From: Prostheceraeus crozeri
Lineage: Eukaryota; Platyhelminthes; Polycladida; Euryleptidae
Assembly: GCA_907163375.1 (NCBI GenBank)
Contig: CAJQUW010011506.1
Span: 310,001 to 374,000 of the forward strand
Direction: 5' to 3'
Length of the DNA: 64,000 nucleotides
Notes under the pieces: generated by a model
Databases searched by the model: none
Seen by the model: the letters and a program-made list of their open reading frames with translations, nothing else
What the model was told of the DNA's origin: nothing
Part shown: positions 13,046 to 25,394 of the stretch, in pieces
Layout: each line of letters begins with the position of its first letter
Position numbering within the stretch: position 1 is the first letter of the stretch
Translations under genes and position numbers: made by a program

Positions 13046-14177
13046 CTGGAATAAAGATGAATAAGTTAATGGAGATGCAACATTGTTAAGGACGTGAATT
13101 GTCTACACTGCTTTACAAATATAGTACACACTGAAGGAGCCATTATACTTTGAAATATTTGATATATTACATCAATATATTTTTGACACTTCCACGAAAA
13201 ATGCATTTAGATATTAATGGCACATTACATTACATTTAAGTGACTTTCAAATTGTCTTATCGAAGATGAATTTTGAACTTGCAATAAATGCAGTACAAAA
13301 CTAACCTATAATACTTCAGGCTCTATGTGCATGTGCACTTGTGAACCATATTAATAATGAATGATTTCAGAACCAAATGATGTCAGCATTGGCAGTCCCA
13401 GATATGTTAAACAGCTTGTAAGACGAATCGGATCTCAAATAACAATTTTCCAACAGCCATGTTTGAATCTGTTTACAACTGTTTACAACAGTTTCTTGAA
13501 ACGATGCTGTGACGGCATCATACGGTGGACACGTTGACGACTGATTTGAGAATTGTGACTATTCTGAGCGTATAGTAGTGCAACTTGGGGCCTCACACTA
13601 TGGCATTAGCATGTCATGCATTTTTAGTTAAGACACTATTTTAGCAATTCGTTGGTTTATCAATAATTATAAGAAATAAGAGAAATTATGGTTAATTTTA
13701 TTCATGTCAGCAACCTGTCATCAGACGTCAACCGCAATCTTCTCTACGAGGATGCTTGACAGGAAAAACGAATAAAATATATACACCAAATGACAAATTT
13801 ACTTTATTAACCGGTTCATAAGTCAGCATTCCGACAAAGCAAATCCGGTCCGCAGTCCGCGTGTCAACGCGCCCTATTTCCAACACCGTCTGATCGCAAA
13901 AATTTACTGCTGTAGAAATTTTCATCGATCTTTTTTAAATGTCATGTTTTTCCATCTCAAAGTCTTCTTACTTTAAGAAGCGGAAGTAAATTTATAACCT
14001 CAGCGGTTATTGAGACATTTTATTTCACAACTGTGTCAGAAATGTCTCACTATTTTCAGAAAAATATAAATTCCTTTTTTGCTGTGTATTCAATCCATGT
14101 TCTCTTCTTTTAATACATTTTGCCAAAATTGTTTGATTCCAATTATTTGTGGTTGCGTAAATTCTCAAATAACTAAC

Positions 14178-14468
14178 CGCAAGATCTAAGTGCTCCAAAG
14201 TCCATTCTTCAGTCTCAGCGATACGAGATAGCGATTCTATAGCGGCACTTTCGTTGATTGGATTTCTTCCAAGTAGTAAGATGGTCAAGGATTCATTTCC
14301 GGTCAATGCCTTGATGATTTCGATGAAACCTCGACTTGAAATTCGATTGCAAGTGAGATCAAGCTCACCAAGAGTCGAATTGGTTTTTAAGGCATCCGCC
14401 ATTGCAACTGCGCCTTCATCCTCAAACCCATTCCATGCCAATTTAATTCGTTTTAATCCGATGTTATC
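14178..14468 (-). CDS. Host gene exon: three leucine-rich repeats
   Basis: A 291-bp, 97-codon exon. I place the acceptor at TTGCAG before GATAAC rather than at the upstream TTTCAG, because this choice keeps the 28-residue spacing: GIK from the previous exon joins DNIGLKRIKLAWNGF. Inside are IKLAWNGFEDEGAVAMADAL, LDLTCNRISSRGFIEIIKAL and LLLGRNPINESAAIESL. The donor is GTTAGT, a slightly weak site. Using the upstream acceptor would insert nine residues into a repeat. Confidence 0.88.
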
Positions 14469-17204
14469 CTGCAATTCAATAGCAAGGACGCAATGCATGA
14501 TCTGAAATATACAAACATGCAAAAGATAAAAGTCAATCTCTTGAATAGGAAGCTTAAATTCTTGCTTTTAATATAATTGGATACTATCATATTTTAGTTT
14601 CTATCAGTCTTCACATAATTTTCCTCTATTTTTTGTAATTTAATTTTGTAATCAACAAGTATTGAATCATTTTCACTTACCCTCGAAAGGACAAAGAGGC
14701 CCTCCATTGCAAACTACACACGCTCATTCTGACCAGATTCTTTTAACCCATGTTGTGGCAATCATGGAATCCTCGTTTTTAATAACCTTTTGGTCAATGC
14801 TCATGCCAATTTCAGTATTTATTGGTATTTTCTTCCTGTATTATTTCTGTACTAATTCTTTATCATTATATTATAGAGTTATCGCTTTCTCTGCGCTTAA
14901 CAATAATTGACTTATGACACTTTGCAATGGGTGATTCTAATTCACATTGTTCAGTGATCTCGACTGAGAGAAACAGATTACATTCTATCGCAGTCTACTA
15001 GTGTTCATGAACCTCGCACAAAGTTAAATTGACCTTCCGACTCGAACATTGTCTTTACACAGAGATCTGTCTTTATACATGCAACAATGCCTTATTTTCG
15101 ACTGAAAATTGAAAAATGTGCTAAACTGAAATTTGCAACTGAGATACCGCAAAATAGCGGAACATATGCTTGTCCAGAAAGCTGCACATAAACCGGCACT
15201 GTCCTGGCTATATAACCGGGACTTCTTGTCACGCCGTCCTAACTTAAGTGATAAAATGATGAATACCACATTTCAATTTCTATCAGTCTGCCCTTATCTT
15301 TCTTCCTGCCTTTTAATTGAATCAATGAACATTTTGAAAGAAAAACAGGAAATTCTCCGACGGGTATGCCCACAATTGAGTAATAAAAATATAGGACGAC
15401 TTTTCAGTTTGTTCACGCCTTTGTCATGCCCGGAAGGAATGAAAGACAAAACTTTACAAATGCAGAAGCCGATATCAAATCATCAAAGGCTCGGAACTAT
15501 ATTTGAGACTAAATAATGAAACTCACAAAGTTATAAGCCCACTACTACCAATGAAGTACGCTAATCTGAATGTCACAACAGTTATTCATAAGTTCACTTG
15601 AATTGAACTTCTTGACATGCTTGCACATGGCCTGTAAAATCAATCGTTTTGAAGATTCCGAACACCATGATGGATCATTTTCATTCAACCCCAAAATGAA
15701 AATTAGGTTGGCATTGTAAGTGGTTTCTCACGGCCGGATTTGAGGATCTGAGAAAATCGTGTTCATTTATCCTGGACTTAACCATTCTCTACATCTCTCC
15801 TATATAAATATGATTACAGATGTAGCCACTGATTTGTTAGATTACATTTTTTAATGATATAAATTAGGTCTCTCAAAAATATCACGGAAATTGCAATCCG
15901 CATAGAGCATTTCATCTCTTTAGGCGGGTGGAAAATTTTCCCTAATGATGGACCGCCGCAAAATCATGGGTCAATATTTTCCGAAATTCCCAATTTTCGG
16001 AAGCAGAAAATGTACCGTCGTTGACATTCTTCATTTAAAAATGGACACTTAATGAAGCTGCGATTTGAATAATCAACAAAATTTTGGTCCGGCATTCTTC
16101 TTTGAAAATTCCGTACCATTGAGTCTACAAACCGTTTGGACCTCGATTAGAACACAATTATCCAATGGGCATTGAATTATCCTTATTTGCTATCGAAAAG
16201 ACAACAGGAACTCGCTTCTTATGTCACCGTACCAAACTTTATTAATCTCACTCATTCCCAATGTTAGCAGCAGGACCGTGCATCGATTTTTGTAATCGTG
16301 AACGAGTCGGCCTTATGCCGCGAGTGTTAAAGATAGTTTCCTTTGGTGTTCTTGTTATCTCGAAATTTCTTTTGAGCTGCTCTGACAAACAGTTCAGTGC
16401 GCCTACTTTATGAACATTTTTTAACCAAATCAGAGTTGACTCTGTGTCTCTGGTCTACCATGTGCAAAAGTCTAGCGAACGCCTGCTCGAGAAGAAGATA
16501 CCGAATGACATCATCTCGTGCTGATGATTGCCGCTTGTTGTGACTGAAAAGACTCGAATAATTGTCGGCATTAATGACCTTTGGTCTTGAAGCTTTTACT
16601 AGTTCTGTCTTCTTGGCGTCTTCAGAAAGTATACAAGCATATTGAGGATTACCATAACATTAACTGGTTGTCATTGGGCTTTTCTTGCGTTGTTGTCAAT
16701 GTTAATCGATGCGAGAAGGACTCCAAAGTTACTTGAACTTCAAAAATAGCTTTTTGAAAATATCAGGTCCTTTGGTACGACAAAAATTACACCAATCAAC
16801 AAAAAAACCCGTTCAACACCCGACGTTTCATTCTGTGGAAAGGTGTTAGGGTGCTGGGCGACTGACATTTTCAAGAAACATTTTTTGTACTATTTTTTTT
16901 AATATTGCACCTTCAATTCTATGTAGGCTTACTTGCTGCTTGCATTTCTAGTTTTAACTCATTGTTATAACTGGAATGGGACCTGCTGACCTGCATTGAG
17001 TTAGTCATCAATTTGTAGCTATGGCCGTCGATCACATGACTGTAGTCCTCGAAATGCTCGCGCAAACATATTTATCACGTGGCTATATGCTAGTATACAT
17101 CTCCTGCCGACTTAGTTTACTTTTGATGTATCGGTAAACATTAATGTCTCTAAGTGTTGCTAATTATACCAATGACCGTTGAGGAGAGCATGGACAGAAA
17201 TTAC
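14469..17204. other. Intron without recognised features
   Basis: AT-rich intron. Open frames at 14662-14910 and 15133-15516 have no recognisable domain, and I treat them as chance. No RNA gene or element is evident. Confidence 0.5.
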
Positions 17205-17290
17205 CTTAATTCCACGAGCAACTGCAACTGCACCTCTTCCCCGAATGTGATTCCAACTTAGATCGATGAATTCAAGATTAGAATTTTCCG
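17205..17290 (-). CDS. Host gene exon: leucine-rich repeat
   Basis: An 86-bp exon with acceptor CATTTGCAG and donor GTAATT. It encodes AENSNLEFIDLSWNHIRGRG and then AVAVARGIK, a textbook repeat with LSWN.I...G. The first codon is split with the exon at 54589 (G plus CG gives Ala). The intron upstream of this exon is about 37 kb and holds the Polinton and most other elements of the window. Confidence 0.92.
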
Positions 17291-18026
17291 CTGCAAATGA
17301 AGAAAAAATGTCAACTATGAAAATTTTGATATTTGAATCAAAATATAAATGCTTTTTCAAGCTTTATGGAGGAAGCATGAAAAGTCCAAACGTCCTTACA
17401 AGAATAGCGAATTTCATAGATTGATTACACCATTTTCCGTCGATTAATATGCTACTCGTAGTCGCAAATGAAATTCCAAACAACCAATTCTACATGCACA
17501 TGTGTTATTGGGATGATAAAAATAATCATCCTGTAAAAATATTGAGCTACATTCTGAGTTTAAAAATTGGAGTGCATGCCCGGTAGACTAGAATAGCTGC
17601 AATTTCATCCAATATCAGGGTCATCATCAGGCCGTGTTCACATCCTCAATATCAGTACAACCCCCTCATGCAGCCACACCCAGAGTTAATTTGAGATACG
17701 TAATTACAATATGAAAGCATTATCTCGGGTGTTCACTGAGTAATACTTTAGGAAATCAATGTCATGACGATATTGCGTCTAATTTGGTGTAACATATTAA
17801 TGAATAAAACTGCCTCAGAAAACATAGTGTAAATCGAATTATTGTAAATTGAGTTGCATTCTCAGTTTGAAAACTATGATGAGATTGTCCTATAACGCGT
17901 AATTTGTTTAACCGTCATTAAACGTTAAAGACAGTTTAATGAAATCAACTAAATGACAGTTAAAAGATCTGCTATTTTTTGGTTCAGAGAAACTCACTTT
18001 TAACTGTCTTTTGGAATGCTTTCATT

Positions 18027-18775
18027 TAGGGATGCGGAGTCGGAGTCCTATCAAATTATAGGACTCCGGACTCCGGCCTATAACTAGACCCGAAATATAA
18101 TATAAACAAATGATTTATTCTCATGCATAGCTGTCATTGTCTTGATGTCAGCTTTCTCCGTCAAACAAAAGTACAGAGACACTGCTGCATACAAAGCTTA
18201 TAATCGTTGAGGGAATGAACTGTGACAGTGAATAAAGGATTGTCCTTTCACTCTGTGATTTAGTAGAGAAGACAAGCCTTCCTAGCCTCGATCACACCTA
18301 CACGCATAAGGTCACATCAGAGACAAAAATGAAATTCTAGTTTATTTGAGAACGTTACATCTTACCCTCATGTTAATCGTGTGTGATGGCTCCTCCAAAG
18401 CGCCATATTAAAATCGAAAGTGTACTTATATTTTTTGGAGAAGGATAGGGGATTTACCTGCCTGGTAAAGACTGGAGAAAAACCGTGTTAAGCAGACATC
18501 AACAAGATGGGAGGAGCCGAGTCGCATGTATCCAACTGAAAGCGACATCTGATCAACTATCATCGAAAACGATTGATAATTGATGCAATCATAATTAAAT
18601 ATAGGTTCAGGTAAGCCTATAATGATCTATGATGTAGGCTACCAGTTAATTTTTCAAAAAAACTAAGCCTATATACTTGCCACCCGGAGTCGAAGTCGGA
18701 GTCCTATCAAAAGCCGGAGTCCTATCAACCCCCGGAGTCGGAGTACTATCAAAATGATAGGACTCCGCATCCCTG
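18027..18775. mobile_element. Short non-autonomous hAT-like DNA transposon
   Basis: A 749-bp element with inverted ends: TAGGGATGCGGAGTC at the left and GACTCCGCATCCCTG at the right. It is flanked on both sides by the 8-bp direct repeat CTTTCATT (18019-18026 and 18776-18783). Eight-bp duplications and CAGGGATGC-like ends are typical of hAT elements. Internal copies of GGAGTCGGAGTCCTATCAA form a subterminal repeat array near both ends. No transposase is encoded. Confidence 0.88.
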
Positions 18776-19029
18776 CTTTCATTTAATTGTCATTAAGCAG
18801 AGAATGCGCATAACCTTCCATTAATTTTTCAGAACGTCGCGTGTAACAGGATTTCATGATGTCATTCATTTTGACGCATTCTGACATCACAACATAGAAA
18901 ATTATTAAATTTATTGGCATCGTTGCCAAAGATGACCTCGTTTTCCATCAGACACCATTATTTATTCTGAAACCAGCAATCCATAGACATCGAAGCAATT
19001 AATAAGGAAAAGTCTTGTACTATAAACTG

Positions 19030-19390
19030 TTACGGGGTCTTGCTGAGTACGCTAGTACACAGTAGCTAGACCAAAGCTAGGGCCTAGGTTGCAACTCATG
19101 CTGAATTAAGTTTTAATAGGGCTAAGGTTCAACCTAAATTAGAATATTAGAATCAATAGAACATCAAGACTAAACCCCTGCTGAATCAAGTTTTAGCTAA
19201 ACATTAAGTCTAAAATTAGAAACCAGGGAAATCTAAGTAAGCTCGAACTGAACTCCTGATTAGTGGTCTTGCCAAGTTGTGTTTTAGCTTAACCTTTGAG
19301 AAACATTGGAATCCCCTAATTAGCTGAGTTGTAACTGCGATCAGCTGTAGCATAATGATCTTGCTGAGTAAAGTTCTAGATAGTGCGGTG
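19030..19390. repeat. Degenerate tandem repeat
   Basis: A GCTGAATTAAGTTTTA-like motif recurs with variation (GCTGAATCAAGTTTTAGCT, GCCAAGTTGTGTTTTAGCT, GCTGAGTAAAGTTCTAG) at intervals of roughly 80-110 bp, along with AACCTAAATTAGAA-like pieces. It looks like an old, diverged satellite fragment. Confidence 0.5.
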
Positions 19391-21696
19391 TCAACGCAAC
19401 CTATTTATTTAGACCATGTTACAAGGTAAACCTCGTGGGAGCAGGTTTAAGCAATTCATTCCTGTACAGGTGCAAGTTTGCAAATGGATTATCTCGAGCT
19501 GATTGAATAGGAAGAATATTGTCAGCAGAGGATTCCGCGTATCATACAGCGAGAGTACGATGATCCCTTATCATTTCACGCAGAGGAGGAATTCGGACTT
19601 CGTTATAGATTGACAAAATCTTCACTACTTTATTGTATGAGGATATATGGCCTCAAAGAAAAATCAATTCAGATTTCAGCTTTCGATTAAAATTTTTGAA
19701 AAAAGAAATATAATTTCAATTATTCTTCCATCAAGTACCTTACTTAAGCTCGCAAGTGAAATGGAAAGAAAGCTTTTCCTTTTTTCTCAAAAGTTGGAAT
19801 TGTCTTAGCGTTTATGATCCAAATTAGCAAACATCGACATCTGCTAATTTCTCACGTCTCAAGGGTTTGAGGGAAAAGAGATTTTTATTCCACTGATTAT
19901 AAAATTGACCTTTTCATCCGTTAACTAGTGTTGTGTCTTTATTTTAGATACATAAAACGCTGATGACAATATTTTCACAATCCTTGAATATGCCGAAGCA
20001 CTAGATGGAATGAGCATATGAACACTTTCTACAGAGACAATATTATGCAGAACTCTATTGAATCGGTGCGATATTACGAAGAAGTGAAAATGTTCCTTTT
20101 TTAAGTTAAAAATAGTATTTTATGAATCGGCCTACCCGCCGAAATTTCACTAAATATGCTAATTACGCATCTAAAAGAGGATGTTTCTATCTCAATAAAA
20201 TAATGATCTTCTCTAAAATCCGAAGCAGCTCAGAAAGACAGGTCGATGTAGTGATTCAAGAACTGCAGGTATAGAAAAGACAAACGTCTTTTCAAATCTA
20301 CTTTATGATGATGTTATACACAAGCTTTTCTTCAGCCGATTTCAATCGCAGACCGCATCCATAGTTGATTTTGTCCTTTTGGTACAACAACTAGACGCAC
20401 AAATGATGTATTTCGTCGTATAAAGAAAATAAAAACATCATTTCTAAGTTGAGAAATGTGCATCGATCAGGAAACAAGAAGGGCATCGGTCAGAAGACAA
20501 TTTTTTGGGGACAAAAGCTAATTGAAAAAATCCCAAATCAATGTAAATGCAATCCTGAATTAGAGTCTGGTTAAAATGAAAAAATGCGCTTTCACATGAT
20601 AGGAAACATAACTTTATTTGTAACTTTATAACTTTATTTGTTCCCGAAGATAGAGTATGCTTCTTTGGGACAGGTGTTTTTGGCACTTTTTCTGCCTTGA
20701 ACTAAATTTTTCATGAAGGAAACTTTGTAAGATTGATTTGAATTTATCATAACCAAAACGAGGAGATCCTAAGGATCAAGATGAAAAACAAATTATGAAA
20801 ATCGGTTCAGACTAAGGATATGACAGACGAAAACACGTTTTTCGACAAATGTTGTTATATAAAATGGATTTACCCAGTCGGCCTTATTGTAATCATAATA
20901 GTAACAATTTGCTTTTCTATAATTTGCACACGCTCTTACAGCTAGAATTATACAGAAAATCGAATTTAGTCGCAAAATTCTATTTTCGTATTTATCAGTA
21001 TTTAGTCGTAAAAAGCGATATGTTGTGAAAATATCCACATGCTACCATATAAATCATTGCAATCACCAAAAACATGGTCTACATGCAATTTAATAGTACT
21101 TAGAAAATCATCTGATCAAATTGATGCATCACTAAGTTTCTACAATAAAAATGAACTTGGTGACCATTACGACTCTCCCATTTGGTTACGATTTGAAACT
21201 CTTTTCCACCCACACCGATAATGTGGAGACAAATATATCATTGTTAGACAGCTTCGTTGTAAAGTTTGTTTTTGCAACCACAAAATACGCCCGCTGTTTA
21301 TTCATTTGAGTGTTATTCATGGTTATTAGAAAGGACTTTATCAGTTCAATATTTGCACAGCTGTCTTCATAAGTTCCGTTTTAGCGTTCCCAGATAATCT
21401 AGACTAAGTAACTTCTTTTGTGTGCGTGTATGATGATTGCTCTACAACGAAACACCTAATGTCTTAAATTGTGACATGGTGTAAAATAACTGTTTTTCGC
21501 ATAATTGTTGCTTATTTTCGCAATTGGCTCTAATACAAGCCAAGTTGATTGTTAAGAATACATGGATACCTGCACCTTAGTCCTATTACAAGTATTGGCG
21601 TCCATGAAAGTGAATGAGGCTTAGGAGCGAGAGATCACGACATTATTAGTATAAGGAGAAACGGCGCATTGGTGTTCCTGTCATCTACAAATTAAT
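19391..21696. other. Intron without recognised features
   Basis: AT-rich DNA. Short open frames near 20444-20686, 20793-21038 and 21039-21221 show no domain and no splice context. Nothing else is identified. Confidence 0.5.
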
Positions 21697-21809
21697 CTGA
21701 CGGCGCTATCTTTCTTTTACCCTCAATTTTATAAACAATAGTATCAATCACTAACTCATAAAATTGAATGTAAAAGGTGTAAACAGTTTCATATAGGAAG
21801 CGCCGTCAG
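21697..21809. repeat. Imperfect inverted repeat, likely small foldback element
   Basis: CTGACGGCGCTATC at the left pairs with the reverse complement of GAAGCGCCGTCAG at the right. The arms continue through CTTTTAC..TCAATTTTAT against ATAAAATTGAATGTAAAAG. The arms are about 35-45 bases, with small bulges and a short centre. No target duplication was found. Confidence 0.6.
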
Positions 21810-23578
21810 GTTTCTCCATGCGCAAATTTATAAACATCTTAATCAAATTCATTCCTCTATTAATAAACACCTTCAATTCTGTAAATTCGATATTGATGCA
21901 ACAGTGATTGACAAAGACATCAATGCCATCAATTTACGAGAATCTGGTCTGTTCAAAAGACTATCATGTAACAAAAGAAAGGGAAGAATGCACATTTTGA
22001 ATTTTGATGTCCTCCGCTTTATAGTTGTATTTACTTGATCAGGCTGTCCTAGCTGTGAAAATTTGCAATATAACATCAATTTGCAACTATTTCTTTTAGC
22101 AGTTTAGCTTACACCTTACATTTCAAAACAAAGTGCCTTTCTGCCCATTAATAATCTCGATAATAACTCATTGAAACATTGCCTATTTAAAAGCATGTTT
22201 CATTTAAAAGCACTGTATAAAAAAAAGGATTAAAACCTCGTTTCCAAATAAAGCCGATGATGGAAAACACAGTAAAAAATTAAAAACGGTTTTACAGCCA
22301 TGATTATAACAGAGCATGTTCAAGGCTCATATTCAAAAGCGCGCTTTTAAGACCATCCTTGAAAACAATAGTTTGAAGCAATGTACAACGCACGATTTGA
22401 AAAAAAATTTGAGAGCCAGGATATAGAAAAAACATTCCCAAATTTTTTGACTTCAAGGTTTTATTAAAGGGATTGGCTAGAAATATGTACCAGGCAGGAA
22501 CAGACGTTTCGCGACACTGCCGCTTTTTCAGTGCTCTAAAAACTATGGTAAAGACTGAAGTTGAGCTGAGACCGAAGACACCGAGCGTTATTACACAAAA
22601 TGTACAATTATTGACCATCAAATAAGCAACAAAAAAGCACCTCTGAAAGCGGGGAGTATATTATTAATACAATATTATTAGCCTGGATAATGGCTTATGG
22701 CCTGTTCAACTACTATCGAAATATACGTTCAGGAATTCGATTTTCGGCTGATGTCATATGTTAACGGCTTATGATTTGTGTTGCGTGCTTCCGTCCTAAG
22801 GAGGCTATTTTCTGCTTTCTCCACTACCTGGTCTTTTGAAATTCACAATAAATTAAATGCATGTAATATTTTTCTACATACTATTTAGCAAGTAATTAAT
22901 ATAGATATGATGATTGAAAGGATTCTGATTTTTCAGCATTTCACAAATTATTCAAAACAATAGTAAGCCTACAATAGATTGCTTCTGATTCTGCTGCAAT
23001 TGTCATCATCAACATTTGGCACAACTCGAACACAGGATTCGGGTTTCAGCCTTACTTGTATGCTGGAGTCCGACTCCATAAAGTGGTTCTTTCTGGCCAG
23101 CAACAAGCTTAAATTCAAGAAAAATGTATTGATGATATATCGTACATCACTTGCGTGCATGTGCAATTAAACATTTTTAATAGTCATCACATGCAGCTTA
23201 CCTGATGCTTTAGCATCACAACAATATGATTCGATAATAATTACATGCCATTTTACTTGCTTCGTTGCATTTCATTAATGAATCAGCGTCGTGTGATAAA
23301 TATAATTCTACATTTCTCATGTTTGCATTGGTCTGACAGTATGATGGATATCGTGTGTCTGATCGAAGCTGGATGTAATTGTCAATGTTTAAGATAAAGT
23401 AGCATTATTAATGTACAGTGTAGTGGTCATACTGAAATGACAAATGAGACAACAATAATCGCGTGGTATCGATCAATGAATATAACAGAGAAGATAGACA
23501 ATGAGAAAATTTGTCTTTTCACATGACGATTGAGCCAACTAAGTATTTACATGTACAATAAGTGTTGAAACTTGAATC
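21810..23578. other. Intron up to the Polinton insertion, no feature seen
   Basis: AT-rich DNA with only short chance frames. The six bases just before the Polinton (23579-23584) are TCCCAC and are repeated on the other side. Confidence 0.5.
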
Positions 23579-23584
23579 TCCCAC
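23579..23584. other. Left target-site duplication TCCCAC
   Basis: Identical to 44318-44323 on the other side of the Polinton. Six-bp duplications are made by Polinton integrases. Confidence 0.95.
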
Positions 23585-23935
23585 AGTAGTGAAAACTGTG
23601 CCCTACTTGCGACGGATAGGTACATGGATAGGTACATGTAAAGTTAAGTGTTATCAATAGGAACATGGATAGGTACATGGATAGGTACATGTATAATTTA
23701 GTTATCGATAGGCACATGGATAGGTACATGTATAATTCAGTGTTATGAATAAGAACTTGTATGAGATCTGTTTTACTGGATAGGTACATGTGTTTGGTAC
23801 ACTCAGTTGAGTACACTGTGTTTGGGAACGTCTATGATCGAACTTGTGTGGTTTGGTTCTGAGCACTTGGGTACGTACCGATAGACGTCCGTCGTTTGAT
23901 TTTGAATGGGTTTGCTCAATTGCGACTATTGTGAC
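23585..23935 (+). repeat. Polinton left terminal inverted repeat
   Basis: Starts AGTAGTGAAAACTGTGCCC and ends in GCGACTATTGTGAC. The outer half is an array of GGATAGGTACAT units with TATAATTTAGTTATCGA interruptions; the inner half is unique sequence. It is nearly identical to the reverse complement of 43928-44317 apart from copy-number differences in the array. The coding frames that cross it come from the array and are not believed to be genes. Confidence 0.95.
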
Positions 23936-24031
23936 TATTGCAACCATTGTAATCAAGATGACACATTGATTTTCCTTTTACGTAGACAAACTATGCTATA
24001 AATATGAGTTAGTTTTTTGGTGACATACATA

Positions 24032-24529
24032 ATGATGACTAGTATCCCAACGTCGTGGGTTGTCGCAAGAGACCTTGGATATTCGTTCAAAGCCATAGAA
24101 ACTGTAACAAATCTCAGTGAAAATATCAACGCTGGTGATTTAGTTGATCGACTAATGGATCTAGATGAGCATGCCATGAATCACAATTTGGATCGTAGGT
24201 GGATAGAGGATTTCTCCATGCTACACTGCAATGATAGTGAAATTAGGAGGATCAAATTGGAACGATATGGAAAGAAGGAGACATCTGACAGTGTTTTAAT
24301 AAAAAGTTCTCCCAATAAAAGTGACTTCAGAAGGAAATTAGAACAAGAGACATTTAAATTATTATGTGAACGGAACTGCGTTAAATGTTTTAAACAGGAA
24401 CGATCCCTTCTCTTTTTGCCATGTTCTCATAGCGCTATGTGTTCTACATGTTATGTACCCCTTGAAACTTCATCTTGTCCCCTTTGTGATGAAGAAATAT
24501 CTTCAACAGTCACTGTATATCGTGCATGA
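24032..24529 (+). CDS. IAP-type RING finger protein (Polinton accessory gene)
   Basis: About 165 residues from the ATG at 24032; another ATG follows at once. The C-terminal 55 residues form a C3HC4 RING: CVKC, then LPCSHSAMCSTC, then CPLC, ending VTVYRA. Spacing and ending match the C-terminal RING of inhibitor-of-apoptosis proteins, which act as ubiquitin ligases. The N-terminal part has no visible BIR domain but shows a helical stretch (INAGDLVDRLMDLDEHAMN) that could be a UBA-like fold. A TATAAATA lies at 23997-24004. Capture of RING/IAP genes is known in several DNA viruses. A role in blocking cell death or in degrading a host protein is inference. Confidence 0.82.
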   Translation: MMTSIPTSWVVARDLGYSFKAIETVTNLSENINAGDLVDRLMDLDEHAMNHNLDRRWIEDFSMLHCNDSEIRRIKLERYGKKETSDSVLIKSSPNKSDFRRKLEQETFKLLCERNCVKCFKQERSLLFLPCSHSAMCSTCYVPLETSSCPLCDEEISSTVTVYRA

Positions 24530-24543
24530 TGAGTCATCATGCA
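24523..24543. promoter_or_regulatory. Perfect 21-bp palindrome with AP-1/bZIP core
   Basis: The palindrome centres on TGATGAGTCATCA and extends symmetrically by TGCA on each side. The core TGAGTCA is the AP-1 consensus. It overlaps the stop codon of the RING gene and lies about 60 bp upstream of the next TATA motif. A related TGATGAGTCAT is at 25826-25836, also just upstream of a TATA motif. Confidence 0.7.
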
Positions 24544-24551
24544 GGTCTGTG

Positions 24552-24593
24552 ATTGGTCACTATTGTGTCTTTGTGTGACTTTTCTATATAAGG
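24552..24593 (+). promoter_or_regulatory. Promoter: inverted CCAAT box and TATATAAGG
   Basis: ATTGG at 24552-24556 and TATATAAGG at 24585-24593 stand 55 bp before the ATG at 24640. The spacing suits an RNA polymerase II promoter with the start point between them. The TATA motif is shared with four other Polinton promoters. Confidence 0.7.
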
Positions 24594-24639
24594 AGGACAT
24601 TGTACCGTTCTATTTCAAGCATAATTTGAGGCTAATACA

Positions 24640-25266
24640 ATGTCAATCAGCATGTCGTTCACTACCAACATTCCCATTTCAATAATAATTAACCGAAGTC
24701 AACTCTTCACTGGCAATATATTTTATTCTGCCGTGAATATAACTGGCTATAAAGCGGATTTGGTGGATCTGATGGAGGAAATAGTGAAGTATTTCCGCTG
24801 CGGAGAGGACGTTGTGGTGCAGAGAATGCTAATGAGAGTCGTGAACAACGCTCTTACACGAGTTGCAAGATTTTGGCTCAATGAAGTATTTCGCCCACTA
24901 GCTCAAACGGAGATTGTACCGGAATACTCTCGCTGTTGGTGCACCAGTATCCAACGGAAACTCAACACATGTCTCCATGACATTATCACCTCCAGCTACT
25001 ATGACGAGAAGGGTGACAAATGCAAACTGGACTTGTTCAGTGGACCGCCATCAGTAAGCATCAATGTGGCTGCTCAAGGACATTCTGAGGTAATCAGTTT
25101 GCGGGCATACTATGCCAATATTTTAAAGACTTTCCATTCAAAGCCCTGCTGTATGTGCTGTCCAATTTCAAAACATCTAATGAAAGACATTGAGCAGCTC
25201 ATAACTGCTACAAATCAGACTCTAGCCGATGTGAGTGTATATCAGTTTCCATCTACAACTTGTTAA
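24640..25266 (+). CDS. Polinton protein of unknown function
   Basis: A 208-residue protein starting at an ATG shortly downstream of a TATATAAGG promoter. I do not recognise it. It begins with a Ser/Thr- and Ile-rich strand-like segment, has a mixed helical middle (YKADLVDLMEEIVKYF), and ends with a Cys-rich patch, KPCCMCCPISKHL, that may bind metal. It has no signal peptide or clear membrane span. Its own promoter and its position beside the RING gene suggest an accessory, perhaps early, gene rather than a capsid part. That role is inference. Confidence 0.7.
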   Translation: MSISMSFTTNIPISIIINRSQLFTGNIFYSAVNITGYKADLVDLMEEIVKYFRCGEDVVVQRMLMRVVNNALTRVARFWLNEVFRPLAQTEIVPEYSRCWCTSIQRKLNTCLHDIITSSYYDEKGDKCKLDLFSGPPSVSINVAAQGHSEVISLRAYYANILKTFHSKPCCMCCPISKHLMKDIEQLITATNQTLADVSVYQFPSTTC

Positions 25267-25394
25267 GTGTTTTATGTAATTTTATAAGTACCAGCAACAA
25301 ACTCTGTGTGAATGCTTGTAAACTTTTGTATATAATGTTGTAAGTACTAAGCAAAAATTGTAATTGTATTATCTATTTCCATATTAGAATAAAA

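Noticed and set aside
23547-23956. Two long minus-strand frames in the left inverted repeat with Tyr/Leu-rich repeats
   Set aside because: They come from the 12-bp array having a length divisible by three; the same frame appears at the right end (44047-44331). No domain and no promoter.
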